NCBI GenBank assembly: GCA_010356995.1
Contig: ML996689.1
Span: forward strand, 293,873-357,872
Direction of reading: 5' to 3'
From: Trichodelitschia bisporula
Taxonomy: Eukaryota > Ascomycota > Dothideomycetes > Phaeotrichales > Phaeotrichaceae
DNA: 64,000 nucleotides
Part shown: piece after piece, positions 43,729 to 54,040 of the stretch
Layout of the letters: each line of letters starts with the position of its first letter
Position numbering within the stretch: the stretch's first letter is position 1
Translations under genes and position numbers: made by a program
The notes under the pieces: model-generated
Told to the model about the DNA's origin: nothing
Seen by the model: only the letters and a program-made list of their open reading frames with translations
Databases searched by the model: none

Positions 43729-45474
43729 ATGGCACGCTGGCGCCGCAGCAGTGCTATCACCGTCTCCAAGTTCCTCTGCGCCGCCATCATCATCGCATTC
43801 TACCTCCTCTACACCGCATTTCACCGGCCAGCCCCCTCTCCCCGCAAGCTTCCTCTACCAAAACGCCCCTCCATACAACTCGAATCTTGGAAGAATGGCA
43901 CAGGCCGAGCAGACGAGGACCGCCGCGAGGAAGTGCGCAGGGCAATGCAGCACACATTCTGGGGCTATCGCAAACGGGCTTGGGGCCACGACGACCTCAA
44001 ACCCGTCTCGGGCGGTTTCCAGGATACGCGCAACGGATGGGGAGCTTTCATAGTCGATTCAAGCACAACACTCGCCCTCATGGGACTCTGGGATGAGCTG
44101 GACCTGGCTTTGGACTTCATAGTCAACGATGTCGATTTCTCGTCGCCCAAAGGGCTCGTCGATCCTTTCGAAACCACTATTCGCTACTTGGGCGCTCTGG
44201 TCTCCTTGGTTGACCTCGCTGACGCCCGTATCATTCCTCCGTCCATTTTTGGTCTCTCACGTCGCTCCGCTCTCATACACAAAGCCACCGTGCTTGGTAC
44301 AAGCCTTCTTCCAGCGTACGATTCACCTACGGGATTGCCTTGGCCACGCGTAAACTTTACAACGAAGCAGGGCGAAGCTGACCCGCCTGAGGTGTACGAA
44401 CTCGACCCCTCGAAGCCCCGTCGCAAGAATCCAGCCATAGGACCTGCCCGTGCGGGATCCAGCATACTCGAGAACTGCGTTCTCTCGCGCCTCACTGGCA
44501 ACCAACAGTTTTGCAAGAGCGCCTCCCTGGCATGGGCCCCCCTCATCTGGAGCAAATTCTTCGTCAAAGACGCGCCGGGACTGGTTGATTCTCCAGTCGA
44601 CATTGTCACCGGAGAGCCAGTGGGCCGTGACAAGCAGTGGGATGCCGGGCACGATAGCTACTACGAATATCTCCTGAAGGCTTCGCTGCTCCTATCCGGC
44701 ACGCCGGAGGCAAAGACGTACACCGAGCGCTGGACGCAAGCCGCTTCTGCCCTGCGCCACAATCTCAGTTCTCGCGCTTCAGCCTCCGAGCATGAGCTTG
44801 AGAGCCATCTCTACGCTGGCAAGCTCCACGGCCCGTGGTTTGTCAATGAGATGTCTCATCTGGCGTGCTTCGCCCCCGGCAACGTGCTCCTCGGCGCGCG
44901 CGCCCTCAAGCGGCCCGATCTCGTCCCGCTCGGTCTCGCGTTACTGGATGGATGTCGGCACGTGTACGCCGCATCGCCGCTGGGTATCGGGCCCGAATCC
45001 TGGTCGTGGATACCTTCCGGCGGTCAGCGAGCTGGGGCGTTTGAGCCGAAGTCGCAGAGGGCGAAGGATGAGCTGGCGCAGCATGGCTTTTGGACGGCTA
45101 AGGCGTATTACAAGCTTCGACCTGAATACGTTGAGAGTTTGTTTTATGCTTGGCGGATTACCGGGCAGAGCAGATATAGGGAATGGGCTTGGGAAGCTTT
45201 CCAGGCGTGGGAACGGTGGTGTCGGACGGAATTGGGTTATGCCGGGGTGCAGGACGTTATGGCTAAAGAGGGCGAGGTTCGGCTTGATGATGAGGCGGAG
45301 AGTTTTTGGGCGGCGGAGACGCTAAAGTATGCGTTTCTGATTTTTGAAGATGTGAAGGTTGCGAGTTTGGATGATTGGATATTCAGCACGGAGGGGCACT
45401 TGTTCTGGCGTGGAGCGGGAAGAAAGGGGAAGAATTCAAAGGACAAAACTAGGGAGAAGGAGAGGGAGGTGTAA
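43729..45474 (+). CDS. GH47 alpha-1,2-mannosidase, type II membrane protein
   Basis: A single exon encodes 581 residues. Residues about 13-31 form a signal anchor ('KFLCAAIIIAFYLLYTAF'), followed by a Pro-rich stem. The GH47 catalytic domain starts near residue 62 with 'RRAMQHTFWGYRKRAWGHDD' and 'GWGAFIVDSSTTLALMGLWD', then 'FETTIRYLGALVSL', 'KQWDAGHDSYYEYLLKA', 'HLACFAPGNVLLGA', 'LRPEYVESLFYAWRITG' and the final 'LDDEAESFWAAETLKYAFLI', all expected (alpha/alpha)7 barrel segments with catalytic acidic residues. The 'FSTEGHLFW' motif carrying the calcium-binding threonine is also present. The enzyme trims alpha-1,2-mannose from N-glycans in the ER or Golgi, or acts in glycoprotein quality control. 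The C-terminus is a short Lys/Glu/Arg tail. Confidence 0.96.
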   Translation: MARWRRSSAITVSKFLCAAIIIAFYLLYTAFHRPAPSPRKLPLPKRPSIQLESWKNGTGRADEDRREEVRRAMQHTFWGYRKRAWGHDDLKPVSGGFQDTRNGWGAFIVDSSTTLALMGLWDELDLALDFIVNDVDFSSPKGLVDPFETTIRYLGALVSLVDLADARIIPPSIFGLSRRSALIHKATVLGTSLLPAYDSPTGLPWPRVNFTTKQGEADPPEVYELDPSKPRRKNPAIGPARAGSSILENCVLSRLTGNQQFCKSASLAWAPLIWSKFFVKDAPGLVDSPVDIVTGEPVGRDKQWDAGHDSYYEYLLKASLLLSGTPEAKTYTERWTQAASALRHNLSSRASASEHELESHLYAGKLHGPWFVNEMSHLACFAPGNVLLGARALKRPDLVPLGLALLDGCRHVYAASPLGIGPESWSWIPSGGQRAGAFEPKSQRAKDELAQHGFWTAKAYYKLRPEYVESLFYAWRITGQSRYREWAWEAFQAWERWCRTELGYAGVQDVMAKEGEVRLDDEAESFWAAETLKYAFLIFEDVKVASLDDWIFSTEGHLFWRGAGRKGKNSKDKTREKEREV

Positions 45475-46271
45475 CGAGGCCGGATGTTGTTGATGTTGGA
45501 TGTGCTATGTATATATCTTGTCTCTGAACTTGGGGTGCATGGCTTGGCGCTAGGACGAGGGCTCATGGGAAAATTCAAGGTGCTGTCGTGGATGATATGA
45601 ACGGGTATGATGGTATCCGAATGGCATTGTGAAATTGCAGTCGAACTCCGACCTGTCGAATCATGATACGCGGGTGAGGAGTTCCGAGGCGTGTTGTGAT
45701 ACATTGCGGGGTACTTACGACGGCGTGGCTTGGAAAGTCGTGCTTAACGATAGGCGCAACTTCCCCACGCCGCTAAACTCGCACTTGTGGGAATGGCGCG
45801 CGGATTCAAGGCGGCGAAATGTTGATTATCAACCGCGTCTCCATAACTTTAGCGAAGATGTTACTTCGCGGTAGAGACTTGCGGCAAAAGGAAGGGTTCT
45901 AGACGCAAGCTAAACGCGAAGTTGAAATTCGCTCATTCGCATGATCAGTCGGGCTCAACAAGTCACTAAAATAGCGCGGAAGAAAAAGGGGGCTAAGCAT
46001 AGCGGAGTGGCGTCTGGATCTGGCCTTACAGGGAGAGAACGAGTGGCCTTTCCCGCTACAATAGGCTGGACCCGCCCCCGGATTTCGCTCTCGAATTGTG
46101 ACTTGCAAACACTCACTCCACCGCGCAGACCGAAATCCTTTCGCTTTCAAAATTTTCCTAGCGTTAACACCGGGCCGTCGTCTTCTTTTAAAAGCATCAT
46201 CGTTCACCTCGGTTTTCTGTTTGAAGATACCCAACGAAAACTTCAGCATTCCACTTGCATCCTCAGGAAAA
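45475..46271. other. Intergenic region between tandem plus-strand genes
   Basis: A 797-bp gap with no recognised gene, repeat or regulatory site. Confidence 0.45.
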
Positions 46272-46637
46272 ATGTCGATCATGAAGATTGTCGCTATGCG
46301 CACCGCTGCTCGTCGCGTTTTGAGCGTGAGTCAACACCAACGCCGGCCACGCGACATTGGTGCAATGTCTCGGTCTCAAATGCGCTGTTCTAACTCCGAT
46401 CAGACACCTCGTTCCTTCGCTACCACGCCTCTGCGCGCCGACTTCACGCGCGAACCTACGCAGCGCATCGGCGCCACCATCTCCCACCTCGCTGAGACTG
46501 CCCAATATCAGGTTGCCGACGCTTCGTTCAAGGCCGGTGTTGTGTACACTTTGCTTGGAGTCACTGTCCTTGGTGGTGGCTTCCTCGTCGCTACAGCTGG
46601 CCCTGAGAAGACCGTAAAGGCTGGGGACCTGCTCTGA
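46272..46637 (+). CDS. Small mitochondrial-type membrane protein, unknown function
   Basis: Two exons (46272-46325 and 46404-46637) encode 95 residues. The 78-nt intron starts GTGAGT and ends with a CTAAC branch site and CAG. Because the intron is 26 codons and open, an unspliced frame also exists, but the splice signals are strong. The N-terminus is basic and Ser/Ala-rich ('MRTAARRVLSTPRSFATTPL'), as in a presequence. A single membrane helix near residues 64-84 ('AGVVYTLLGVTVLGGGFLVA') precedes a short tail 'GPEKTVKAGDLL'. Size and layout resemble small respiratory-chain or assembly subunits, but I cannot place it in a family. Confidence 0.68.
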   Translation: MSIMKIVAMRTAARRVLSVSQHQRRPRDIGAMSRSQMRCSNSDQTPRSFATTPLRADFTREPTQRIGATISHLAETAQYQVADASFKAGVVYTLLGVTVLGGGFLVATAGPEKTVKAGDLL

Positions 46638-47209
46638 GCGATACAGGAATGTGCATCGGGATCGGTATGGCGGGACTGGAGTTATCGGTGGGGGTTCATG
46701 GGCGGCGGAGGGATACGGAGGTAATGGGAACGGGACCGCATTGATTTCGCTCGAGGGCGGATTGAGCTTGTTTTTCCTCTGTATGCACATCTAGACTAGG
46801 CGGTGTGACATTGCCGAGCATCTGCGTAGACCTAGAGGCATAGATTTTCTGCTCTACACTGTTTGACTGCATCATGAGAAATATGAGATGGTCAATATCT
46901 ACTGAAATTTCTTCATGTATATTGCTTGCCACTCGTACCACTCACGATAAATGATCTACGGTAGGTATTCAACGCAAGGCAGCAACAAGGCGTCAGGCAC
47001 CAGCCCGCCTTGTGCTTACATAACTGCATCAAAGCTTGGCGGCAAGCTTTACACGCGCCAGTCACTGGTCGACACAACAGAGGATCAGACAATACACCGG
47101 CCCCAAGGACCCAGTCGTGATACCACCATAAATACAGCGCGCCGCCCCGCCTTACGCCAGACGTCGTCGCCCTGGATGCACCGCATATACGCAGTACTCA
47201 AACTTTCGA
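46638..47209. other. Intergenic region
   Basis: A 572-bp gap between tandem plus-strand genes. No element recognised. Confidence 0.45.
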
Positions 47210-49165
47210 ATGGCGCGCGTCAGGAGCACAAAATCGGCGGCGCATCCCGCGCGCGTCACGTCCAACCCTAAATCCGCACCCCACAACCCGCCCTCCGATA
47301 ATGAGACCATTGCGGTCGTAATGCCTCCCCGCGAACCTGGCCCTAAGACGAGCGAGAAGAAACAAGACGCACCTGATGCGCCGCCTGCGACTAGGCAAAC
47401 GCGCGGGCGGAAGGCAAACACCGCGCCTGTGCCCAAACCTAAACCGGTGGAGGAGGATGTCGCGACGGAGGATGGGCCGGAGCAACCGGTTGCTAAAGCT
47501 CGTACGCGGGTGCGCAGAGCTCAGGCTCCTAAGAAGGTTACCACGACTGCGGAACAGAAGGCCGCGCTTGAGAAACTGCAGGCGCAGATGCGTGCGGCCC
47601 AGGCTGCGAGGGAAGGAGCGAAGGAGTCTGGTCGAGTGACGGCATCGACGCGTCAGATACAACGTGCTCGTTCTCAGCAGGGATCGCCTCCCGCAAAATC
47701 AATGCCTCCGAAGTCGACACCTGTCGAAGAGGCCCCAAAGAGCAGTAGTACTGTGCTTGTACGGGGTACTGCAGAAGAGCAAGTTGAAGAGCCGTCAACG
47801 CCTGAAGCTACACAGCTAGTACGGGGTACTGCAGAACCGGAAGCTGAAGAACCAGCAACACCAGAGCCTACACAGCATACCGTTCGTGTGCCAAATACGC
47901 CCGATATGCTTGCTGCGGCACCACCGGCTGCTCTACCTGAGCGTACGCTCGTTGAGAACACGCCTCCTCCTCCGGACGACGATGACGACCTGTACGGCCT
48001 CTCCCCTAGTGGGCATACCACGCAGCTGCTCATCGAGCAGCGGCGACAAAGCGCTGTCGCTGTGCCCCAATCGACGCTTCGTGCACGAGGGACTCCCCAC
48101 ATCGAATCTTCCGTACTCCCTCTAGCGAAGTTCAAGCGACGGCCCCGGCAAGGCAGTGTGATTCATATGGTGGCACCGCAGGATACGCTGATGGATGTGG
48201 ACAACTCTGAGCTCGATGCCCAGGTTGACAACTACCTTGACTTGTTCCAAAACTTCAACCCGGAAGATGAGTCTACGCCTCTGAATCTGAATAAGAGGCT
48301 TCGGGACGCACAGAGCACGAAGGAAAAGGAAAAGGACGTCTCCCCAGAGGAGCCCATGCGCAGCTCGAGCACTGGCAAGAGGAAACGCGGCTCTGATGTG
48401 GTTGTCCATCACATTGAACCGACACCGTCTCCGAGCATCCCTTCGTCCCCGCCTCCAGATGTTCATCGCGAACCCTCGGTCCCCCGTTCTGATGTCTCGC
48501 TCCCGGATGCAAGCATCACCCCAGTTGCCCAACATAGTGCCATCCCTGACATCGATTCCGACACCATGGCTCCGCCGCATTCGACTTCATCACTCTCTCC
48601 ACAGTCACCCCGAACAACCACGGTCGTTTCACCACTCAGTGCCAAATCCCGCAAGCCGGGAAAGCCGGGAAAGCAGAAAAATAAGCCACAGAAAAAGCAA
48701 CCGAAACTCGATACCGCCACCCTGCAATCTCTCCTCCCCCTCCCTCGGACGCGGGCTCAGCGGAAAACCCACAAGGACGCATACGAGATATCATCAGATA
48801 ACCTGAATGATGAGAGCATGATGGATGCACCTTCCGACAGCCCGGACGATGACAGCGAAATCTACTCACCAAAGGGCGCTAGGCGACCGAAGAAGGCGCC
48901 GCCGAAGCGGGGCCGTAAGGCTCCGGAGAAGACGACGTCTAAAGGAGCGGGCGGGAAGACAACCTACGGCAAGCGGGGAGCGCATGCTGAAGACACGGAT
49001 AAGGAAAATGGTGCGGGACGACGGACTAGTGGGGATTCCGATTTGACGACTGATGGCCGCGATCTCGAAGCTGCGAGGCAGAAGTTCAAGGAGGTTGATG
49101 CGTGGGAGATGGAGTTTGAGAGTGTGGAATCGGGGGGTGGGGAGATGTCGAGTCCGTGGCGTTAA
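47210..49165 (+). CDS. Disordered AT-hook-like nuclear protein
   Basis: A single exon of 651 residues, almost entirely low complexity with Pro, Ser, Thr, Lys and acidic runs. AT-hook-like clusters appear near the start ('RQTRGRKANTAP') and near the end ('PPKRGRKAPEK'). Two short conserved-looking segments stand out: 'KFKRRPRQGSVIHMVAP' at about residue 310 and 'LDTATLQSLLPLPRTRAQRK' at about 505, followed by 'DAYEISSD'. A helix with 'EQKAALEKLQAQMRAAQAAR' lies near residue 115. There is an internal 20-residue duplication around 'LVRGTAE'. Function is unknown; a chromatin or kinetochore role is possible given the basic motifs, but this is a guess. Confidence 0.7.
   Translation: MARVRSTKSAAHPARVTSNPKSAPHNPPSDNETIAVVMPPREPGPKTSEKKQDAPDAPPATRQTRGRKANTAPVPKPKPVEEDVATEDGPEQPVAKARTRVRRAQAPKKVTTTAEQKAALEKLQAQMRAAQAAREGAKESGRVTASTRQIQRARSQQGSPPAKSMPPKSTPVEEAPKSSSTVLVRGTAEEQVEEPSTPEATQLVRGTAEPEAEEPATPEPTQHTVRVPNTPDMLAAAPPAALPERTLVENTPPPPDDDDDLYGLSPSGHTTQLLIEQRRQSAVAVPQSTLRARGTPHIESSVLPLAKFKRRPRQGSVIHMVAPQDTLMDVDNSELDAQVDNYLDLFQNFNPEDESTPLNLNKRLRDAQSTKEKEKDVSPEEPMRSSSTGKRKRGSDVVVHHIEPTPSPSIPSSPPPDVHREPSVPRSDVSLPDASITPVAQHSAIPDIDSDTMAPPHSTSSLSPQSPRTTTVVSPLSAKSRKPGKPGKQKNKPQKKQPKLDTATLQSLLPLPRTRAQRKTHKDAYEISSDNLNDESMMDAPSDSPDDDSEIYSPKGARRPKKAPPKRGRKAPEKTTSKGAGGKTTYGKRGAHAEDTDKENGAGRRTSGDSDLTTDGRDLEAARQKFKEVDAWEMEFESVESGGGEMSSPWR
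47754..47873. repeat. 60-bp in-frame tandem duplication
   Basis: Two 60-bp units encode 'LVRGTAE' plus 13 further residues each, inside the AT-hook-like gene. Each unit contains TACGGGGTACTGCAGAA. Confidence 0.9.
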
Positions 49166-49554
49166 GGAGGTTTATGTTGGATGAGTTATGAATGGGCGCA
49201 TGTTCATGGGAGGGGATCTGGCGTTGAATCAACGGAGGGAGGACATACGGGCGTGGGTTAGGGATGTATAATACTTGGTTCTGAAGTTTGTCACACGGAT
49301 CAGGTCAGTTCGGAGGCAAGATACCGTCTGAGGTTCTCGTACGAATGCGAAATGTTCCTCTAATCTCAAGATGTGAATGCTCGTCACTTCATGAATGTGG
49401 TTTGTCTCGTATGCCTCAGGCAGAACGGCACGCGTGAACTTTATTCCGACGTCGCGTCTCCCGTTCCAAGCAGCCGCGCGCGTCTTCCACCAACATTCAA
49501 TGTTTAGACCCGACGTCAAACTACTGCGCTGGCGGATATCAAAGAGCAGTAAAG
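49166..49554. other. Intergenic region
   Basis: A 389-bp gap between tandem plus-strand genes. No element recognised. Confidence 0.45.
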
Positions 49555-50769
49555 ATGGCGTCAAATTTGCATAGCTGGATGGACCGAAAGGTGCCCGATA
49601 GTCAATTCGAGCAGCAACGAGGAACGACTCCGACCCCGCTTCCAGACAGAGCTCATGCAGCGTCGCTGAAAATCCCCACGCGCCCGATGGCAGGCGCGCC
49701 TGCAAAGGGAATAGATCCATTCGACACTGACTACGAGGGTTCCACGACTGCTCCTACCGCCGCACAAATTCAAGCACATGACAACCATCCGCCAAACTAT
49801 GCTATTCCCCATCGCGCAACTCCCGAGCCGCGCAATGACATGTACCAGTACGGCGTAAGAGAAGAAAGTGCCGAAATTTTGCCCGAAAGCTCAGACGTGG
49901 AAGAAGTGGGAGATCCGGAAGATAGCCAGAAGGTTCGAATGGATAGTTTGTTCATGGCCGCCAAACAGGCGAAAGATGAAGCCGAAGCGCAACGCCAGGG
50001 CTGGGCCAGTTCGTATCCGCCTTCAACACCTGGTCCGGCCGATGCTGAACACATCGCAGTTGAGAATGTCGAAGCACCGCTGGTTGTAGAACCGGTCACC
50101 GAGGCCAATATGGGATACAACACCCAATATGCCGGCCCGCATGCGATAGACGGAACTCAGAACAAGGCGCCTTTCGCATCCCGTCCTAGGGCCGCACGGC
50201 GCTTTCCTACTACCTTTGCTCCTCAACCTCGCACCCTGCAGCCTGAGATCCAGCGCCCGTCAACTACACCGGTGGTCCGGCAACATGTTGCCCCAGTAGC
50301 CCTGCCGTCAAACTCGCGGAAGCGGGACCGAAGCCCTGCTGCGCAGCTGGACTACACTCCCGCAGAGCTCGATAAAATGACATACGAAGAGCTTCAAACT
50401 CAGAAATTTGACTACGACCCGAACCCACCTCAGCTTGACGACTACGATGCCTCTCAGCCTCTGCCCATGCGTATGAAGGCCTTTATGAAGCGACCTGAGG
50501 ACGACAAGAGGAAGTTTTTTGTGTCTCTCAGCGCTGATGAACAAAAGGAGGCTGAAGCATGGTTTATGGACCAGTTCCGCGGGATAGAGGATAAGTTCAG
50601 CGGCATCCGGGAGATGAGGCGCAAGCAGACTGAGAAGCTGGAGGGCGATATGAAGGCCCGGCATGACCAGGTGGTTGCGCGCAAGGAACTGATCGACGAG
50701 GAGCTCGTGCGGATCCGCACGCAGGGCCAGGGTGTCCTCAGATCACCTTCCCGCAGACCTAATAACTGA
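49555..50769 (+). CDS. Ecm11-domain protein
   Basis: A single exon encodes 404 residues. The first 280 residues are mostly disordered. The C-terminal 120 match the Ecm11 domain pattern: 'LDYTPAELDKMTYEELQTQK', 'FDYDPNPPQLDDYD', then 'KFFVSLSADEQKEAEAWFMD' and 'QFRGIEDKFSGIREMRRKQT', followed by a helical stretch. In budding yeast Ecm11 works with Gmc2 in synaptonemal complex assembly during meiosis; in filamentous fungi the domain occurs in longer proteins with no firm role. The length and N-terminal disorder fit the filamentous group. An acidic stretch with 'LPESSDVEEVGDPED' could be a SUMO-interacting region, which is inference. Confidence 0.78.
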   Translation: MASNLHSWMDRKVPDSQFEQQRGTTPTPLPDRAHAASLKIPTRPMAGAPAKGIDPFDTDYEGSTTAPTAAQIQAHDNHPPNYAIPHRATPEPRNDMYQYGVREESAEILPESSDVEEVGDPEDSQKVRMDSLFMAAKQAKDEAEAQRQGWASSYPPSTPGPADAEHIAVENVEAPLVVEPVTEANMGYNTQYAGPHAIDGTQNKAPFASRPRAARRFPTTFAPQPRTLQPEIQRPSTTPVVRQHVAPVALPSNSRKRDRSPAAQLDYTPAELDKMTYEELQTQKFDYDPNPPQLDDYDASQPLPMRMKAFMKRPEDDKRKFFVSLSADEQKEAEAWFMDQFRGIEDKFSGIREMRRKQTEKLEGDMKARHDQVVARKELIDEELVRIRTQGQGVLRSPSRRPNN

Positions 50770-51587
50770 GCATTTGACTACGTTTACGAGATCTACGAGA
50801 TTTCTTAAGGGGCTACGGTTAGGCGCTGGGAGCGCGGCTATGTGGGAACTTGGCATGGTTCGGCGTCATATATTCTCCTGAGAGGCGTTAGAGAGCTGTT
50901 TATGGTGTATTGCGATAGTCTTTTCTATCATTGGCATCTCAATTCCCAGCGGATGTTTACCCGTCCACCAAACGACCCTCTTGTCGGGAATTGCAAGGTG
51001 TGTAAAGTGGCAGATGCTTGGCTCTCATATCCCACCACTCTATGAAGATACCCTGTGGGACCAGAATGAACCGCCGCAAGTCCCTAGGACGATACTTTGA
51101 GTGTCTATGGTGTGCTGAACATTCCAACGGCCCGTGATAAGATCTCATGCTGCCAAGAGCCCTCTGCATTCAGACGCGACGTGTCTCCCCAAACCAGCTG
51201 AGTGCAACCACCCGAGGACAAACTAAGCGGCCTGCAGCAACCCCCTCCTTCCCGTAGGCAGCTTACAGTGCTGTGCCCCGCTACACGCAGCTTCCCGCCC
51301 GCTTTGTATCGTCCGTGGTCCTCGTCGGGCCCCGAGGTACGCGTACCGGTACAGCCCCCACCTCCGCCTTTCCAGCCGCTTGGCTCTGCTCCCCTCCCGA
51401 CACCGGCAAACTGGCGCCCCTCATCCGCTCCAAGCTGTTCCTCACGAGCCTCGTACTGTTTGCGAGCATCTTCTTCATCCTGGCTTCCACGAGGATCGGC
51501 GCACGTGTAAAGCTTTTATTCAACCAGCTCGCTCCGCCGCGCTTTTCGTCGCCGCCGCTTAGTTACCGCCCGCTTACTTCCTCTGTC
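50770..51587. other. Intergenic region and possible 5' extension of the oligopeptidase gene
   Basis: This 818-bp stretch includes about 105 codons (51273-51587) in the same frame as the downstream oligopeptidase with no stop. Those codons encode a hydrophobic segment. An upstream ATG at 51147 in the same frame starts a presequence-like peptide that reaches a TAG at about 51255. No intron that joins them convincingly is visible. Confidence 0.45.
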
Positions 51588-54040
51588 ATGGCGCCCCCGC
51601 AGTACCAGAAGCCACCGCAGGCGCCGCCGCTGTTTACGGCTACCACGCAGTCTATTGCGGCGGATTCGAAGCGCTTGGTGGGGTCTTCACCCGCGTTTTG
51701 TGCAGCGCTGACGTGTGCAGATTGCGGAGAACAAGGCTCTGGAGGATGAACTTGTCAAGGACATCAAGCCCGAGGACGCTACCTTTGCGAACGTATGCCT
51801 TCCCCAGGCGCGCCACGAGAACGAGGCTGCCCTTGAGGACCACATCCTGGGCTTCTACCAATCGGTAGCTACTGATGCGGCGCTGCGCGATGCATCCACG
51901 GCAGCGCTCAAGGAGATGGATGAGTCTTCCATCGAGTCGGCCATGCGCGAGGACATCTTCAAGTTGGTGGCTGGTGTAGCGAACAGGAAGGAGGCACTTG
52001 ACCCCGAGAGCCAGCGGTGGCTGGAGAAGGTTCACAAGAGCTACCTGCGCAACGGGCTGGGGTTGCCGGCGGGGGAGAAGCGGGACCGGTTCAAGGCCAT
52101 CAAGAAGAAGCTCAGCGAACTCTCGATTGAGTTTTCCCGCACGCTCAATGAGGAGAATGGTGGGCTGTGGTTCACGGAAGAGGAGCTTGACAGTGTGCCC
52201 AAGGATCTCGTCGCGACGTGGCCTAAGGGCGAGGGCGAGAATGCTGGCAAGGTCTTCATGAGCTTCAAGTACCCTGACCTTTTTCCCACACTCAAGTATG
52301 CGACGAACTCGAAGACGCGCCAGAAGGTGTTCGTGGCCAACGAGAACAAGTGCCCGAGTAATGTGCCGTTGTTCAAGGAAGCTATTACCCTGCGCGACGA
52401 GGCGGCGCGCCTGCTTGGCTACAATAACCATGCCGAATTCCGCCTGGAGGACAAAATGGCCAAGGTTCCTAAGACGGTGAACGACTTCCTAGGAGACCTC
52501 CGCGAGCGACTTGCTCCGGGCGGTATCACGGAGATCAAGGCGCTGCTGGAGCTCAAGAAGGCGGACCTCGAATCGCACGCGAAGAGCAGCGATTACGATG
52601 GCAACTACTACCTCTGGGACCACCGCTACTACGACCGCCTCATGCTGGAGAAGAACTTTGCGCTTGATCAAGAGAAGATTGCCGAGTACTTCCCTCTCGA
52701 CAGCACCATTCGCGGCATGCTCCACATCTTCGAGGAGCTGTTCGGTCTCGTGTTCGTTGAAATCACCGGAGAGGCCCGCGATAAGATCTCCCCGACTGGT
52801 AAGGGCAGGGATATTGTCTGGCACGATGAGGTGCAGGTCTTCAGCGTTTGGGATGATGAGGGCGAGGGCAGCGGCTTCGTTGGCTATCTGTACCTGGATC
52901 TCTTCCCCCGCCCCGGCAAGTATGGCCACGCAGCGAACTTCAACCTGCAGCCCGGCTTCATCTCGGCAAATGGTACGCGGCGCTACCCGGCCACGGCGCT
53001 GGTGTGCAACTTCAGCAAGCCGACGCCGAAGAAGCCGAGCCTCCTCAAGCACGACGAGGTTGTTACACTTTTCCACGAACTCGGCCACGGGATTCACGAT
53101 CTCGTGTCGCGCACCACGTTCTCGCGCTTCCACGGCACCAACACGGTGCGCGACTTCGTCGAGGCCCCGAGCCAAATGTTGGAGAATTGGTGCTGGACGC
53201 CCTCGCAATTGAGGGCGCTGAGCAAGCACTACTCGACCGTGTCACCCGAGTACGCGGCGGCATACGCCGAGGATTCGAAAAATAGCGCGAAGCCGTCTGA
53301 TGTCATCCCCGACGATCTGATTGACAGCATCGTCAAGACGAAGCACGTCAACGACGCGCTCTTCAACCTGCGGCAGCTGCACTTCGGCATCTTCGACATG
53401 ACAATACACTCGCCCGCGAGCCACGCCGAGGTCGAGAACCTGGCCGTCTCGGAGTTGTATAACCGTCTACGCAAGGAGATTTCTAAGATTGACGGCCCCG
53501 AAGCCGTCGATCCCAGCTCCGGTTTCGCGTGGGGCAATGGCCAGTCGACCTTTGGTCATCTGATGGGCGGCTATGATGTTGGGTACTACGGCTACTTAAG
53601 GTGAGTTCGTCCCCTGTACACCGCCCTCGAGACCGCTTCCCGTCATTCGCCACTCCGCGCCTCGCCGCGGAGGACCGTCCGTCGGCACGGCCGGGCGGAG
53701 GACTGTCCGGCTGTGGTGGCGAAAACGCGGGTTCCGGATCGGCGGTTCTTTAGCGAGCTGTCTTTCCTATCTCCGAAGGGAATATGCGCTCATTATTCAC
53801 ATGTCATTGCACATGCTAACGTGTAATGTCCGAACACACAGCTCGCAGGTCTATTCGACGGACATGTTCTACAGCGTCTTCAAAGCCGACCCCATGAACG
53901 GCAAGGAGGGGCGCCGTTACCGGCATACGGTGTTGGAGCGCGGGGGGAGCCAGGATGAGATGCAGACGCTCAAGGACTTTTTGGGGCGGGCTCCGAGCAC
54001 GGAAGCGTTTTACGAGGAGCTCGGGATTACGAAGGCCTAG
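51588..54040 (+). CDS. PRD1: Thimet-type oligopeptidase (M3 family, saccharolysin-like)
   Basis: Three exons (51588-51677, 51721-53600, 53842-54040) encode 722 residues from the first ATG. The 43-nt first intron and the unusual 241-nt second intron both keep phase, and the second rebuilds 'GYYGYLSSQVYSTDMFYSVF'. The zinc site is 'FHELGHGIHDL' at about residues 481-491, with the third ligand in 'DFVEAPSQMLENWCW'. The tail 'RYRHTVLERGGS' is a family hallmark. The enzyme cleaves short peptides in the cytosol; the yeast form is also reported in the mitochondrial intermembrane space. The frame stays open for 105 codons upstream of this ATG and encodes a membrane helix, so a targeted longer form is possible. 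Confidence 0.94.
53667..53709. repeat. GC-rich 15-bp repeat inside the long PRD1 intron
   Basis: GCGGAGGACCGTCCG at 53667-53681 and GCGGAGGACTGTCCG at 53695-53709 lie 28 bp apart within the 241-nt intron. Each copy is nearly palindromic (CGGA...TCCG). Confidence 0.85.
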
